Below are positions 22,420 to 31,590 of a DNA stretch of 64,000 nucleotides, piece after piece. The DNA is from Micromonospora terminaliae (GTDB taxonomy: Bacteria > Actinomycetota > Actinomycetes > Mycobacteriales > Micromonosporaceae): contig NZ_CP045309.1 in assembly GCF_009671205.1 (NCBI RefSeq), forward strand, positions 4,402,001-4,466,000, read 5' to 3'. The first letter of the stretch is position 1; each line of letters starts with the position of its first letter. The notes beneath the pieces were generated by a model that had not been told where the DNA came from, searched no databases, and saw nothing but the letters and a program-made list of their open reading frames with translations. The position numbers were made by a program, and so were the translations under genes.

Positions 22420-24426
22420 TCACGACAGCCCGTTGGCGGCGCGGATCACGGTGACCAGCTCGTCGATGATGCCCGTCAGCGCGAAGTCCTTCGGCGTGAA
22501 CACGCGGGCCACCCCGGCGGCCCGGAGCGCGTCCGCGTCGACCGCCGGGATGATCCCGCCGACCACCACCGGCAGGTCGGCCCGACCGGCGGCGCGCAGC
22601 CCGTCCAGCACGGCCGGCACGGCGGCCAGGTGCGACCCGGAGAGCACCGAGAGGCCGACCAGGTCGACGTCCTCCTCCACGGCGGCCGCCACGATCTGCC
22701 CGGCGGTCAGCCGGATGCCCTGGTAGACGACCTCGAAGCCGGCGTCGCGGGCGCGTACCGCGATCTGCTCGGCGCCGTTGGAGTGCCCGTCCAGGCCGGG
22801 CTTGCCGACCAGCAGCCGCAGCCGGCCGCTGCCCAGCTCGCGGGCGGTCGCGGCGACCCGCTCCCGGACCGCGCCCAGGCCGGGATCGCCGCCGGCGCCG
22901 GCCGCGCCGGCCAGGCCGGTGGGTGCCCGGTACTCGCCGAAGACCTGGCGCAGCGCGCCGGCCCACTCGCCGGTGGTCACGCCGGCCCGCACGCACTCCA
23001 GCGTCGCCGCCATGAGGTTCGTGGTGGTCGCGGCGTCCGCGCGGAGCCGGGCGAGCGCCGCGCCCACGGCCGCCACGTCCCGGCCGGCCCGCCACTCGTG
23101 TACGGCCGTGGTGGCGGCCGCCTCGACGGCGGGGTCGACCTGCTCGATGGCCTCGGCGCCGGCCGCGGTCAGCGGGGACGGCTCGGTCTCGGTGAACCGG
23201 TTGACGCCGACCACCACGTCGGTGCCGGCCTCCATCCGGCGGCGCCGGTCGGCCAGCGAGGCGACCAGGGCGCTCTTCAGGTAGCCGGTCTCCACGGCGG
23301 CCACCACACCGCCCATCTCCAGCACCTTCTCCAGCTCGACCCGGGCCCCGGCGACGATGTCGTCCACCAGCGCGGTCATCACGTGCGAGCCGTCGAACAG
23401 GTCCGGATATTCGAGCAGGTCCGACTCGTACGCCAGCACCTGCTGCATGCGCAGCGACCACTGCTGGTCCCAGGGGCGGGGCAGGCCGAGCGCCTCGTTC
23501 CAGGCGGGCAGTTGCACGGCACGGGCGCGGGCGTCGCGGGACAGGGTGACGCCGAGCATCTCCAGCACGATGCGCTGGATGTTGTTCTCGGGTTGCGCCT
23601 CGGTGAGGCCCAGCGAGTTGACCTGGACCCCGTACCGGAAGCGGCGCTGCTTCGGGTTCTCCACGCCGTACCGGTCGCGGGTGATCTCGTCCCAGAGCGC
23701 GCCGAACGCGCGCATCTTGGCGATCTCCTCGACGAAGCGCACGCCGGCGTTGACGAAGAAGGAGATCCGCTGGACGACGTCGCCCATGCGCTCGGCGGGC
23801 ACCTGGCCGGAGTCGCGTACCGCGTCGAGCACGGCGACCGCGGTGGCCAGGGCGAAGCCCACCTCCTGCACCGGCGTCGCGCCGGCCTCCTGGAGGTGGT
23901 ACGAGCAGATGTTCACGGGGTTCCACTTCGGCATCTCGCGCAGCGTGTACGCGATGACGTCCGCGGTCAGCCGCAGCGACGCCGCCGGCGGGAAGATGTA
24001 GGTCCCCCGGGACAGGTACTCCTTGATGATGTCGTTCTGCGTCGTCCCGGCGCAGCGGGCCAGCTCGGCGCCCTGCTCGGCGGCGACCGTGCCGTAGAGG
24101 CCGAGCAGCCACATGGCCGGGGCGTTGATGGTCATCGAGGTGTTCATCTCGGCGAGCGGGATGCCGTCGAAGAGGGCCCGCATGTCGCCGAGGTGCGCCA
24201 CCGGCACGCCCACCCGGCCCACCTCGCCGGCGGCCAGCTCGTGGTCCGGGTCGTACCCGGTCTGGGTGGGCAGATCGAAGGCGACCGAGAGCCCGGTCTG
24301 CCCCTTCGCCAGGTTGCGGCGGAAGAGCGCGTTGGTGGCCGCGGCGGAGGAGTGCCCGGCGTAGGTGCGCATCACCCAGGGCCGATCGCGTTCCGGCAGC
24401 CGCCCCGAGGGAGCCTTCTCGTCCAT
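22420..24426 (-). CDS. meaA: Ethylmalonyl-CoA mutase (MeaA type), adenosylcobalamin-dependent
   Basis: A 668-residue acyl-CoA mutase with both domains in one chain. The TIM-barrel substrate domain begins RTYAGHSSAAATNALFRRNLAKGQTGLSVAFDLPTQTGYD, with MNTSMTINAPAMWLL and the GTTQNDIIKEYLSRGTYIFPP motif. The C-terminal B12 domain has the base-off motif DGHSNG in GKPGLDGHSNGAEQIA and GLSVLSGSHL. Domain order, length and the GTTQND...GTYIFPP signature match MeaA/Ecm rather than the classical two-subunit methylmalonyl-CoA mutase. It converts (2R)-ethylmalonyl-CoA to methylsuccinyl-CoA. The start is ATG 24426. The operator-like site TTACCGTTCAGTAA lies 15 bases upstream. Isobutyryl-CoA mutase activity is less likely. 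Confidence 0.92.
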   Translation of the reverse strand: MDEKAPSGRLPERDRPWVMRTYAGHSSAAATNALFRRNLAKGQTGLSVAFDLPTQTGYDPDHELAAGEVGRVGVPVAHLGDMRALFDGIPLAEMNTSMTINAPAMWLLGLYGTVAAEQGAELARCAGTTQNDIIKEYLSRGTYIFPPAASLRLTADVIAYTLREMPKWNPVNICSYHLQEAGATPVQEVGFALATAVAVLDAVRDSGQVPAERMGDVVQRISFFVNAGVRFVEEIAKMRAFGALWDEITRDRYGVENPKQRRFRYGVQVNSLGLTEAQPENNIQRIVLEMLGVTLSRDARARAVQLPAWNEALGLPRPWDQQWSLRMQQVLAYESDLLEYPDLFDGSHVMTALVDDIVAGARVELEKVLEMGGVVAAVETGYLKSALVASLADRRRRMEAGTDVVVGVNRFTETEPSPLTAAGAEAIEQVDPAVEAAATTAVHEWRAGRDVAAVGAALARLRADAATTTNLMAATLECVRAGVTTGEWAGALRQVFGEYRAPTGLAGAAGAGGDPGLGAVRERVAATARELGSGRLRLLVGKPGLDGHSNGAEQIAVRARDAGFEVVYQGIRLTAGQIVAAAVEEDVDLVGLSVLSGSHLAAVPAVLDGLRAAGRADLPVVVGGIIPAVDADALRAAGVARVFTPKDFALTGIIDELVTVIRAANGLS

Positions 24427-24440
24427 GGCCGGAGTTTAAG

Positions 24441-24454
24441 TTACCGTTCAGTAA
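24441..24454. promoter_or_regulatory. Operator-like site TTACCGTTCAGTAA upstream of meaA
   Basis: A 14-base site of form TTACnGnnCnGTAA with dyad symmetry, nearly identical to 3708-3721 before ccr and sharing its core with 3064-3075 before the epimerase. It abuts TAACTT, a possible -10 of meaA, so binding would affect initiation. Confidence 0.55.
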
Positions 24455-24577
24455 AACGGGCTGTGGAAAACCACACAGGTCCATGGAGCGGACCGACGGG
24501 CACGAGCGGCGCGACATGGCCGACACCACCACACCCCGGGCCACCGTGCGGCCCGCCGGAGTCGCACACTTGACGTC

Positions 24578-25422
<845 letters not shown>

Positions 25423-25423
<1 letters not shown>

Positions 25424-26268
25424 TGACCACCACGACGAAGCCGGCCGCCCCGGTCGCCGCCGCCCCGGGCCGCCGGCCGGGCGGGGCCGCGCTCGCCCTG
25501 CGGCAGGGCCGGCTGGAGATCACCCAGTTCCTGCGGTCGCGGGAGTCCGTCGTCTTCACGATGGGCTTCCCGATCATCATGATCCTGATCTTCGCGGCGA
25601 TCTTCAGCGACGAGATCGCGCCGGGCGTCAGCTACACGCAGTACTTCATCACCGGCATGATCGCGACCGGCCTCATGACGGTGAGCTTCCAGAACCTCGG
25701 CATCTGGATCCCGATCGAGCGGGACCGGGGCGTGCTGAAGCGCTACCGGGGCACCCCGATGCCGAAGTGGGTCTGGTTCGCCGGCAAGGTGCTCATGGTG
25801 GTGGCCATCGGCATCGCGGAGACCGCGCTGCTGCTCGCCGTGTCGGTGGCGCTGTTCGACCTGAACCTGCCCGACACGGCCGCGAAGTGGGCCACCTTCG
25901 GCTGGGTCGCCGTCCTCGGCGTCACCGCCTGCACCCTCTGCGGCATCGCCATCTCGTCGTTGGCCCGCACCGCGCGCAGCGGCTCGGCCGTGGTCACCCC
26001 GGTGGCCCTGGTCCTCCAGTTCATCTCCGGGGTGTTCTTCGTCTTCACCAGCCTGCCGAGCTGGATGCAGCAGGTCGCCGCGCTCTTCCCGCTCAAGTGG
26101 ATGTGCCAGGGGCTGCGGTCGGTCTTCCTGCCGGACAGCTTCGGGGCGCAGGAACCGGGCGGCTCGTTCGAGCTGGGCCGCGTCGCCCTGGTGCTCGGGC
26201 TGTGGTGCGTGATCGGCCTGGTGCTCTGCCTGACCACCTTCCGCTGGACGACCAAGCGCGACGGCTGA
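25423..26268 (+). CDS. ABC-2 type transporter permease
   Basis: A 281-residue permease with a cytoplasmic N-terminus and six predicted helices, starting with FTMGFPIIMILIFAAIFS, then FITGMIATGLMTVSF, and ending LVLGLWCVIGLVLCLTTF. The conserved ABC-2 motif ERDRGVLKRYRGTPMPKWVWFAGK is clear. It is co-transcribed with the ATPase. It probably works as a homodimer with two ATPase subunits. Confidence 0.9.
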
Positions 26269-26300
26269 CGGCACCCACCGCGGGTGGCACACTCGCCGGC

Positions 26301-27110
26301 ATGGCGCACATCCTGACCCGGCGCACGCTACTGGCGACCGGTGCCGGCGTGGCCGGGGCCGCGGTGGTCGGCGGGCTCACCGCCCGGCAGCTCGCCGAGC
26401 CCCGGCCCGGGCCAGGCCCGGCCGTGCCGGACGTGCCCGCCGGGGACGAGCGGCTCATCCGGATCGCCTCCGGGGCCCGCGGCCGCGAGGTGGACTTCTG
26501 GACGGCCGTGCCCGAGGGGTACGGCGACGGCCGCGGCCTGCCCGTGTGCCTGGTGCTGCACGGCGCCTCGGCCACCCCGCGGGACTACGGCCGGTTCGGG
26601 CTGGCCCGCTTCCTCACCGACGCGGTGCGCCGGGGCGCCCCGCCCTTCGCGTTGGCCGGTGCGACCGGCGGCCGGCTCTCCTGGCGCCGGTCGGGGAACG
26701 ACGACCCCCAACGGATGGTCCGCGAGGAACTGCCGACCTGGTGCGCCCGGCGGGGCTTCGACAGCAGCCGGCTCGCCGTCTGGGGCTGGTCGATGGGCGG
26801 GTTCGGGGCGTTGCTGCTCGCCGAGGCGTACCCGGGTTGGCTGCGCGCGGTGGCCGCCTTCTCCCCCGCGGTCCGCCCGGGCGACGCGGTCTTCACCGGC
26901 GCGGACCGGCTGCGCGGCACCCCGGTCGGCCTCTGGTGCGGCCGGCAGGACAACTTCCTCAAGGACGTCCGCGCGCTGGCCCGGGCGCTGCCCGAGCCCC
27001 CGGCACGCGCCGCCTGGGCCGACGGCCGGCACAACTTCGCCTACTGGGGCACCGTCATCCCGGACGCGTTCGCCCTGCTCGGCGCGGCCCTCACCCCACC
27101 GAAAGCGTGA
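26301..27110 (+). CDS. Tat-exported esterase, alpha/beta hydrolase
   Basis: A 269-residue putative secreted or lipid-anchored esterase. The N-terminus TRRTLLATGAGVAGAAVVGGLTA is a twin-arginine signal. The mature domain has LVLHGASATPRDYGRFG, the nucleophile elbow VWGWSMGGFGALLLAEAYP, the acid region GLWCGRQDNF and the late histidine in DGRHNFAYW. It resembles the esterase-D/antigen-85-like group rather than lipases. The ATG 26301 start lies 32 bases after the permease gene, so a shared transcript with the ABC pair is possible. Confidence 0.85.
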   Translation: MAHILTRRTLLATGAGVAGAAVVGGLTARQLAEPRPGPGPAVPDVPAGDERLIRIASGARGREVDFWTAVPEGYGDGRGLPVCLVLHGASATPRDYGRFGLARFLTDAVRRGAPPFALAGATGGRLSWRRSGNDDPQRMVREELPTWCARRGFDSSRLAVWGWSMGGFGALLLAEAYPGWLRAVAAFSPAVRPGDAVFTGADRLRGTPVGLWCGRQDNFLKDVRALARALPEPPARAAWADGRHNFAYWGTVIPDAFALLGAALTPPKA

Positions 27111-27142
27111 CGCCCCCGACCGGGGCGGCCCGGGGCGTCACG
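27106..27142. terminator. Bidirectional terminator between the esterase and dehydrogenase genes
   Basis: CGTGACGCCCC pairs perfectly with GGGGCGTCACG (11 bp) around a 15-base loop. It overlaps the esterase stop and ends 8 bases before the end of the convergent dehydrogenase gene. Confidence 0.7.
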
Positions 27143-27150
27143 CGCACGGA

Positions 27151-27999
27151 TCAGTAGCTGTAGAAGCCCTGACCGGTCTTGCGGCCCAGGTCGCCGGCCG
27201 TGGCCATGCGCTGGAGCAGCTCCGGCGGGAAGAACTTCTCGTCGGCGGTGTCGGTGTAGATGTTCTTCGTGGCGTTGAGCAGCACGTCGACGCCGGTCAG
27301 GTCGACCGTGGCCAGCGGGCCCATGGCGTGACCGAAGCCCAGCTTGCAGGCGGTGTCCAGGTCCTCGGCGGAGATCACGCCGGACTCGACGAGCTTGACC
27401 GCCTCCATGGCGAGGGCACAGATCAGCCGGGTGGTGACGAAGCCGGCGATGTCCCGGTTGACCACCACGACGGTCTTGCCGATCTCCTCGGCGAACGCCT
27501 TGGCCGTGGCCAGGGTCGCGTCGCTGGTCTTGTAACCGCGGACCAGCTCGCACAGCTTCATCATGGGCACCGGCGAGAAGAAGTGGGTGCCGACGACCGA
27601 CTCGGGGCGCTCGGTGGCGGTGGCGATCTGGGTGACCGGGATGGCCGAGGTGTTGGTGGCCAGCACCGCGTCGGACTTGCAGATCTTGTCCAGCGCGCGG
27701 AACACCTCGTGCTTGATCTCGATCTTCTCGAAGACCGCCTCGACGACGATGTCCGCGTCGGCCGCCGCCTCCAGCTCGGTGGTCGGCGTGATCCTGGCCA
27801 GCGTCGCCTCGACCTCGGACGCCTCGATCTTCCCCTTCTCGGCGAACTTCTGAAGCGACTTCCGGATGCCGTCGACGCCCCGCTTGGTGGCCGCGTCGTC
27901 CAGGTCGCGCAGCGTCACCTGCCAGCCCGCCTGCGCCGCCACCTGGGCGATGCCCGCGCCCATCAACCCGGCACCGACGACCGCGAGTCGACCCGCCAT
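27151..27999 (-). CDS. 3-hydroxybutyryl-CoA dehydrogenase (single module)
   Basis: A 282-residue NAD(P)-dependent dehydrogenase acting on (S)-3-hydroxybutyryl-CoA. It has the Rossmann motif VVGAGLMGAGIAQVAAQAG, the VVEAVFEK and ATNTSAIPVTQIA motifs, the catalytic HFFSPVPMMKLCELV and a C-terminal domain with LGFGHAMGPLATVDLTGVD. It has the normal length for the PaaH/Hbd family. The ATG start has GGGAG upstream. It may supply crotonyl-CoA precursors for the carboxylase/reductase or serve beta-oxidation, as may the tandem fusion at 13461. Confidence 0.93.
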   Translation of the reverse strand: MAGRLAVVGAGLMGAGIAQVAAQAGWQVTLRDLDDAATKRGVDGIRKSLQKFAEKGKIEASEVEATLARITPTTELEAAADADIVVEAVFEKIEIKHEVFRALDKICKSDAVLATNTSAIPVTQIATATERPESVVGTHFFSPVPMMKLCELVRGYKTSDATLATAKAFAEEIGKTVVVVNRDIAGFVTTRLICALAMEAVKLVESGVISAEDLDTACKLGFGHAMGPLATVDLTGVDVLLNATKNIYTDTADEKFFPPELLQRMATAGDLGRKTGQGFYSY

Positions 28000-28076
28000 C
28001 TGCTTCTCCCTCGCTGCGAATGAGTGTCTGCCAGCACCCTAATCCGCGAGGCTGAACGACTGCTAAGGGCGGTCCC

Positions 28077-29519
28077 TCAGATGGCGAGGTCCGGTTCGTC
28101 GGGCGCGGTGCCGCGTTCCACCTCGACGCCGAGGGCCCGCAGGTCGGCCACGAAGTCCGGATAGCCGCGGTCCACGTGGTGCACGTGCGAGACCTCGGTG
28201 ACCCCGTCGGCGCAGAGCCCGGCGATGATCAGGCCGGCGCCGGCCCGGATGTCGGTGGCGCGGACCGGGGCGCCGGAGAGGCGCTCGTGCCCGCACACCA
28301 GCGCGTGGTGGCCGTCGGTCTTGATGTCGGCGCCGAGCCGCATCATCTCGTTGGCGAACATGAACCGGCCGTCGAAGATGTTCTCGGTGATCAGCGAGCC
28401 CCCGTCGCTGACCGCCGCCAGCCCGATCGCCATCGGCAGCAGGTCGGTGGCGAAGCCCGGAAAGGGCAGGGTGACCACGTCGACGGCCTTCGGCCGGTCG
28501 TCCATGCGTACCCGGAAGGCGCCGCCCCGGGTCTCCACCAGGCCGCCGGCCGTGACCAGCTTGTCCAGCGCGACCTCCAGGTAGGCCGGGTCGACGCCGG
28601 TCACGGTCACGTCGCCGCGGGTCATGGCGGCCGCGAACGCCCACGTCCCGGCGACGATCCGGTCCCCCACCGTGGCGTGCCGGACCGGGCGCAGCTCGGG
28701 CACCCCGACGATGTGCAGGGTCGACGTGCCGGCCCCCTCGATCCGGGCGCCCATCCGGTTCAGCATGGTGCAGATGTCCACGATCTCCGGCTCCCGCGCC
28801 GCGTTGTCGATCGTGGTGGTGCCCCGGGCCAGCACCGCCGCCATCACCAGGTTCTCGGTGGCGCCGACGCTCGGGAAGTCCAGCAGGATGTCCGCGCCGT
28901 GCAGCCCGTCCGGCGCCTCGGCGATGACGAAGCCGTGCTCGCCGGAGATCTCCGCGCCCATCCGGGACAGCCCGGCGATGTGCATGTCCAGGCCACGCGA
29001 GCCGATGGCGTCCCCGCCGGGGTGGGCCACCCGCACGTACCTCCGGCGGGCCAGCAGCGGACCGAGGACGCAGATCGACGCGCGCAGCCGGCGGACCAGG
29101 TCGTAGTCGGCCTCCGCACCCGGTTGCTCCGGCACGTCGATCACCACCGACCGGGACCGTTCCACCCCGCCGCGCGCCACCATCGGGTCGACCGGGTCGT
29201 CGGCCGCGAAGCGGACGGCGCAGCCGAGCCGGCGCAGCACCTCGCCCATGATCGCGATGTCGGTGATCCGCGGGACGTTCGTGATCACACTGCGTCCCGG
29301 CGCGAGCAGCGCCGCCGCCATGAGTTTCAGCGCGGAGTTCTTCGCACCGACCACGTGCACGGTGCCCGCCAGCCGGGCCTCACCGAGCACCCGGATGACG
29401 TCGACGTCGTTGACCGCCGGGTCGCCGGCGTCACCCGGCCCCACCCCGGCCGCCGGCCAGGCGGTCGCGACCGGCCGCGCCGGGATCGTCAGGTCCGGTA
29501 TCCGTAGGCTGTGCGTCAT
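28077..29519 (-). CDS. murA: UDP-N-acetylglucosamine 1-carboxyvinyltransferase (MurA family), Asp-type
   Basis: A 480-residue EPSP-synthase-fold enzyme that adds enolpyruvate to UDP-GlcNAc, the first committed step of peptidoglycan synthesis. The family motifs [64 protein letters not shown] and [26 protein letters not shown] are present. The catalytic Cys of PGG-C-xIG is Asp (D170), the change known from mycobacteria and linked to intrinsic fosfomycin resistance. The start ATG 29519 has GAGGTGG 8 bases upstream but shares its CATG with the divergent pduO start; GTG 29444 is an alternative. A second MurA-like gene may exist elsewhere. Confidence 0.9.
   Translation of the reverse strand: MTHSLRIPDLTIPARPVATAWPAAGVGPGDAGDPAVNDVDVIRVLGEARLAGTVHVVGAKNSALKLMAAALLAPGRSVITNVPRITDIAIMGEVLRRLGCAVRFAADDPVDPMVARGGVERSRSVVIDVPEQPGAEADYDLVRRLRASICVLGPLLARRRYVRVAHPGGDAIGSRGLDMHIAGLSRMGAEISGEHGFVIAEAPDGLHGADILLDFPSVGATENLVMAAVLARGTTTIDNAAREPEIVDICTMLNRMGARIEGAGTSTLHIVGVPELRPVRHATVGDRIVAGTWAFAAAMTRGDVTVTGVDPAYLEVALDKLVTAGGLVETRGGAFRVRMDDRPKAVDVVTLPFPGFATDLLPMAIGLAAVSDGGSLITENIFDGRFMFANEMMRLGADIKTDGHHALVCGHERLSGAPVRATDIRAGAGLIIAGLCADGVTEVSHVHHVDRGYPDFVADLRALGVEVERGTAPDEPDLAI
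29505..29510 (+). promoter_or_regulatory. Putative -10 element TAGGCT of pduO
   Basis: TAGGCT lies 7 bases before the pduO ATG, the spacing expected for a leaderless transcript starting at the A of the ATG. No ribosome-binding site is visible upstream, which fits. Confidence 0.5.
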
Positions 29520-30090
29520 GGCCGTCCACCTCACGCGCATCTACACCAAGGCCGGCGACGCCGGCATGACCAGGCTGAGCAACAACGAGCAGGTGCCGAA
29601 GACCGATCCGCGGATCGCCGCGTACGCGGACGTGGACGAGTGCAACGCCGCCATCGGCGTCGCGCTCGCCCTGGGGCAGCTCTCCGACGAGCTGCGGGCG
29701 GTGCTGGAGTCGGTCCAGAACGACATGTTCGACGTCGGCGCGGACCTGGCGACCCCGGTGGAGCCGGACCCGAAGTACCCGCCGCTGCGGGTCACCGAGG
29801 AGTACGTGGAGCGCCTCGAAGGCTGGTGCGACGAGTTCAACGCGCGCCTGAGCAAGCTCGACTCCTTCATCCTCCCCGGCGGCACCGCTGGTGCGGCACT
29901 GCTGCACGTGGCACGGACGACCGCCCGGCGCGCCGAGCGTGCGGCGTGGGCGCTGGTCACGCACGACCCGGACCGGACCAGCACGCTCCCGGCAAAGTAT
30001 CTCAACCGGCTCTCCGATCTGCTCTTTATCCTGTCAAGAACGGCAAATCCGGACGGGGATGTGCTATGGGTGCCGGGCGGGAAGCGCTGA
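29518..30090 (+). CDS. pduO: Cob(I)yrinic acid a,c-diamide adenosyltransferase (PduO type)
   Basis: A 190-residue ATP:corrinoid adenosyltransferase that makes adenosylcobalamin, the cofactor of the MeaA-type mutase. The N-terminal [42 protein letters not shown] binds ATP, and [26 protein letters not shown] with [14 protein letters not shown] is the PduO C-terminal signature. A leaderless start is supported by TAGGCT 7 bases upstream. The 3' end overlaps the VOC gene by 25 bases. Confidence 0.93.
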   Translation: MAVHLTRIYTKAGDAGMTRLSNNEQVPKTDPRIAAYADVDECNAAIGVALALGQLSDELRAVLESVQNDMFDVGADLATPVEPDPKYPPLRVTEEYVERLEGWCDEFNARLSKLDSFILPGGTAGAALLHVARTTARRAERAAWALVTHDPDRTSTLPAKYLNRLSDLLFILSRTANPDGDVLWVPGGKR

Positions 30091-30485
30091 CCGTCGGCGC
30101 GCTGCACCACGTGGAGGTGTGGGTACCCGATCTCGCCGCTGCCAGGCGTAGCTGGGGCTGGCTCCTCGGCGAGCTGGGCTGGACGCCGTACCAGGACTGG
30201 CCGGCCGGCCGGTCCTGGCGGCTCGGCGCGACGTACCTGGTCCTGGAGGAGTCACCGGCCCTCACCGGGCGCACGCACGACCGGTGCGCCCCGGGGCTCA
30301 ACCACCTGGCCTTCCACGCCGGCCCGCCGGCCGCCGTGGACCGGCTGGTGGCCGCCGCGCCCGAGCACGGGTGGGAACTGCTCTTCCCGGACCGGCACCC
30401 CCACGCGGGCGGCCCGCAGACCTACGCCGCCTACCTCTCCGACAAGCAGGGGTACGAGGTCGAACTGGTCGCCGAGACCGGCTGA
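30066..30485 (+). CDS. VOC (glyoxalase/bleomycin-resistance-like) family protein
   Basis: A 139-residue vicinal-oxygen-chelate protein with one domain: VGALHHVEVWVPDLAAARRSWGWLLGELGW, then GLNHLAFHAGPPAAVDRLV, then YAAYLSDKQGYEVELVAE. Metal ligands H and E of the fold are visible (ALHHVEV, LNHLAF, EVELV). The ATG at 30066 lies inside the end of pduO. It may be translationally coupled to it. The substrate is unknown; it is not an obvious epimerase. Confidence 0.8.
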   Translation: MGAGREALTVGALHHVEVWVPDLAAARRSWGWLLGELGWTPYQDWPAGRSWRLGATYLVLEESPALTGRTHDRCAPGLNHLAFHAGPPAAVDRLVAAAPEHGWELLFPDRHPHAGGPQTYAAYLSDKQGYEVELVAETG

Positions 30486-30497
30486 CCCCGGATACGC

Positions 30498-30532
30498 CGA
30501 AGGCCGGCACCCGCTCGGGGTGCCGGCCTTCG
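30498..30532. terminator. Terminator between VOC gene and lysozyme-like copy 2
   Basis: A perfect 15-bp stem with the GCTCG loop (30498-30512 with 30518-30532). It serves the convergent VOC and lysozyme-like genes and is homologous to 20306-20347. Confidence 0.88.
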
Positions 30533-30540
30533 TGCTTGTG

Positions 30541-31077
30541 TCAGCTGTTCCAGTTGTGAGCGACGATGTCGGTGGCCTGCTGCTCCCACTGGGCGTACGC
30601 GTCGGGGTAGGCCGAGACCTGCACGGTCTGCGCGGCCTCGGTCAGCGGCATCTTGTCCCAGCCGTCGACCTGCTTCAGACCCTTCAGGAACGCCAGCGTC
30701 GAGTACTCGGGGTTGGTGATCTGCTCCGGCGAACCCCAACCACTGGACGGGCGCTGCTGGAACAGGCCCAGCGAGTCATGGTCGTTGGCGTCGCCCAGGT
30801 GGCCCAGGTTCTCCAGCTTCGACTCCTGCAGCGACGTGGCGATCGAGATGACCGCCGCCCGCTCCGGCAGACCGGCCTTCTTCGTCGCCGCGATGATCGC
30901 CTTGGCGTTGGCCAGCTGCTCGTCATTCAGGTCGATCTTCGACTGCGCGCCCTGCACCGACACGGCGACCGGCTTGGTGGTGCTCACCGGCTCGGCGGCG
31001 TGGGCGGCGATCGGACCGGCGAACACACCACCGGTGAAGGCCAGACCAGCAATACCGAGCACGCTCTTCCGCAGCAT
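30541..31077 (-). CDS. Secreted lysozyme-like (transglycosylase-type) cell-wall protein, copy 2
   Basis: A 178-residue paralogue of the gene at 20360. The signal peptide is MLRKSVLGIAGLAFTGGVFAGPIAAHAAE. The mature domain is identical to copy 1 from QGAQSKIDLNDEQ to about EQQATD, differing only in the short linker after the signal (STTKPVAVS) and in the last residues (IVAHNWNS for VVNQHWNS). The ATG at 31077 has AAGGAG with 8-base spacing. Identity extends to synonymous sites, so the duplication is recent or kept uniform by gene conversion. Both copies lie on the same strand 10 kb apart. Confidence 0.85.
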   Translation of the reverse strand: MLRKSVLGIAGLAFTGGVFAGPIAAHAAEPVSTTKPVAVSVQGAQSKIDLNDEQLANAKAIIAATKKAGLPERAAVISIATSLQESKLENLGHLGDANDHDSLGLFQQRPSSGWGSPEQITNPEYSTLAFLKGLKQVDGWDKMPLTEAAQTVQVSAYPDAYAQWEQQATDIVAHNWNS

Positions 31078-31208
31078 CGGGAAGCTCCTTGGGGGTTGGC
31101 GCACACGCCGACGGGGGAGGTCGGGTGTGCGCAAGCACCGTCAGGCGCTCAAAAGAAGTCTTGGGGGATCATCCGGTGCGCGGGGCGGGGCCTCTTCGTC
31201 GCGCCGGG
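31078..31208 (-). ncRNA. Conserved 5' leader of copy 2
   Basis: The leader from the proximal SigR-type promoter to the start. It shares CGACGAAGAGGC, GATCCCCCAAGACTT and CGCCTGACGGTGCTTGCG with copy 1, while the promoter-proximal and start-proximal parts differ. It is a conserved leader of unknown role. Confidence 0.4.
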
Positions 31209-31217
31209 ACCATGTAC

Positions 31218-31243
31218 AACGACCGCCGGCCCGCCATCATTCC
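31218..31243 (-). promoter_or_regulatory. SigR/SigH-type promoter, proximal, copy 2
   Basis: Minus strand: GGAAT, 18 bases, GTTGTAC. It is homologous to 21066-21091. Confidence 0.7.
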
Positions 31244-31298
31244 GGGCCCGACCACCCCGCTGGGCGGGGCGCCCTTCCTCGGTCGTTCACGGGGATAC

Positions 31299-31324
31299 AA
31301 CGACGCCCACCCGCCGACCATTCC
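31299..31324 (-). promoter_or_regulatory. SigR/SigH-type promoter, distal, copy 2
   Basis: Minus strand: GGAAT, 18 bases, GTTGTAT. It is homologous to 21209-21234. The spacer has diverged (5 or more changes) while the -35 and -10 elements are unchanged. Confidence 0.65.
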
Positions 31325-31384
31325 GCCGCCGGAGTGCCGCCGGCCACCCCCGAACCGGACATCCGGCGCAGCACACCCGGGTCG

Positions 31385-31435
31385 GTGGAACGCCATGGGT
31401 GTATCCGGACGCCGGAGACACCCATGGCGTTTCAC
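31385..31435. repeat. 51-nt near-perfect palindrome, copy 2
   Basis: Arms of 24 bases (31385-31408 with 31412-31435) pair at 22 positions around ACG. The inner part is GCCATGGGTGTATCCGG. It is homologous to 21409-21459 and marks the far end of the duplicated upstream region. Confidence 0.7.
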
Positions 31436-31520
31436 TCAGGGGTCGGCGGCGACACGGAAGCGGACATCCCGTCCCACTCCGAGCCGGTCCGGCGCGCTCA
31501 TCGGGCCCACCGGTAGCCGG

Positions 31521-31548
31521 GCGGAGCCCGGTGGGGCCGGCGCTCCGC
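31521..31548 (-). terminator. Hairpin terminator after DUF2550
   Basis: GCGGAGC pairs with GCTCCGC, extended by an inner CCGG/CCGG pairing around GTGGGG. It lies 42 bases after the DUF2550 stop at 31591. There is no clear T-run. Confidence 0.5.
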
Positions 31549-31590
31549 GTACCCCTTGGGGTTTATCGGGCTCGACCCCAGCGAGCCAGG

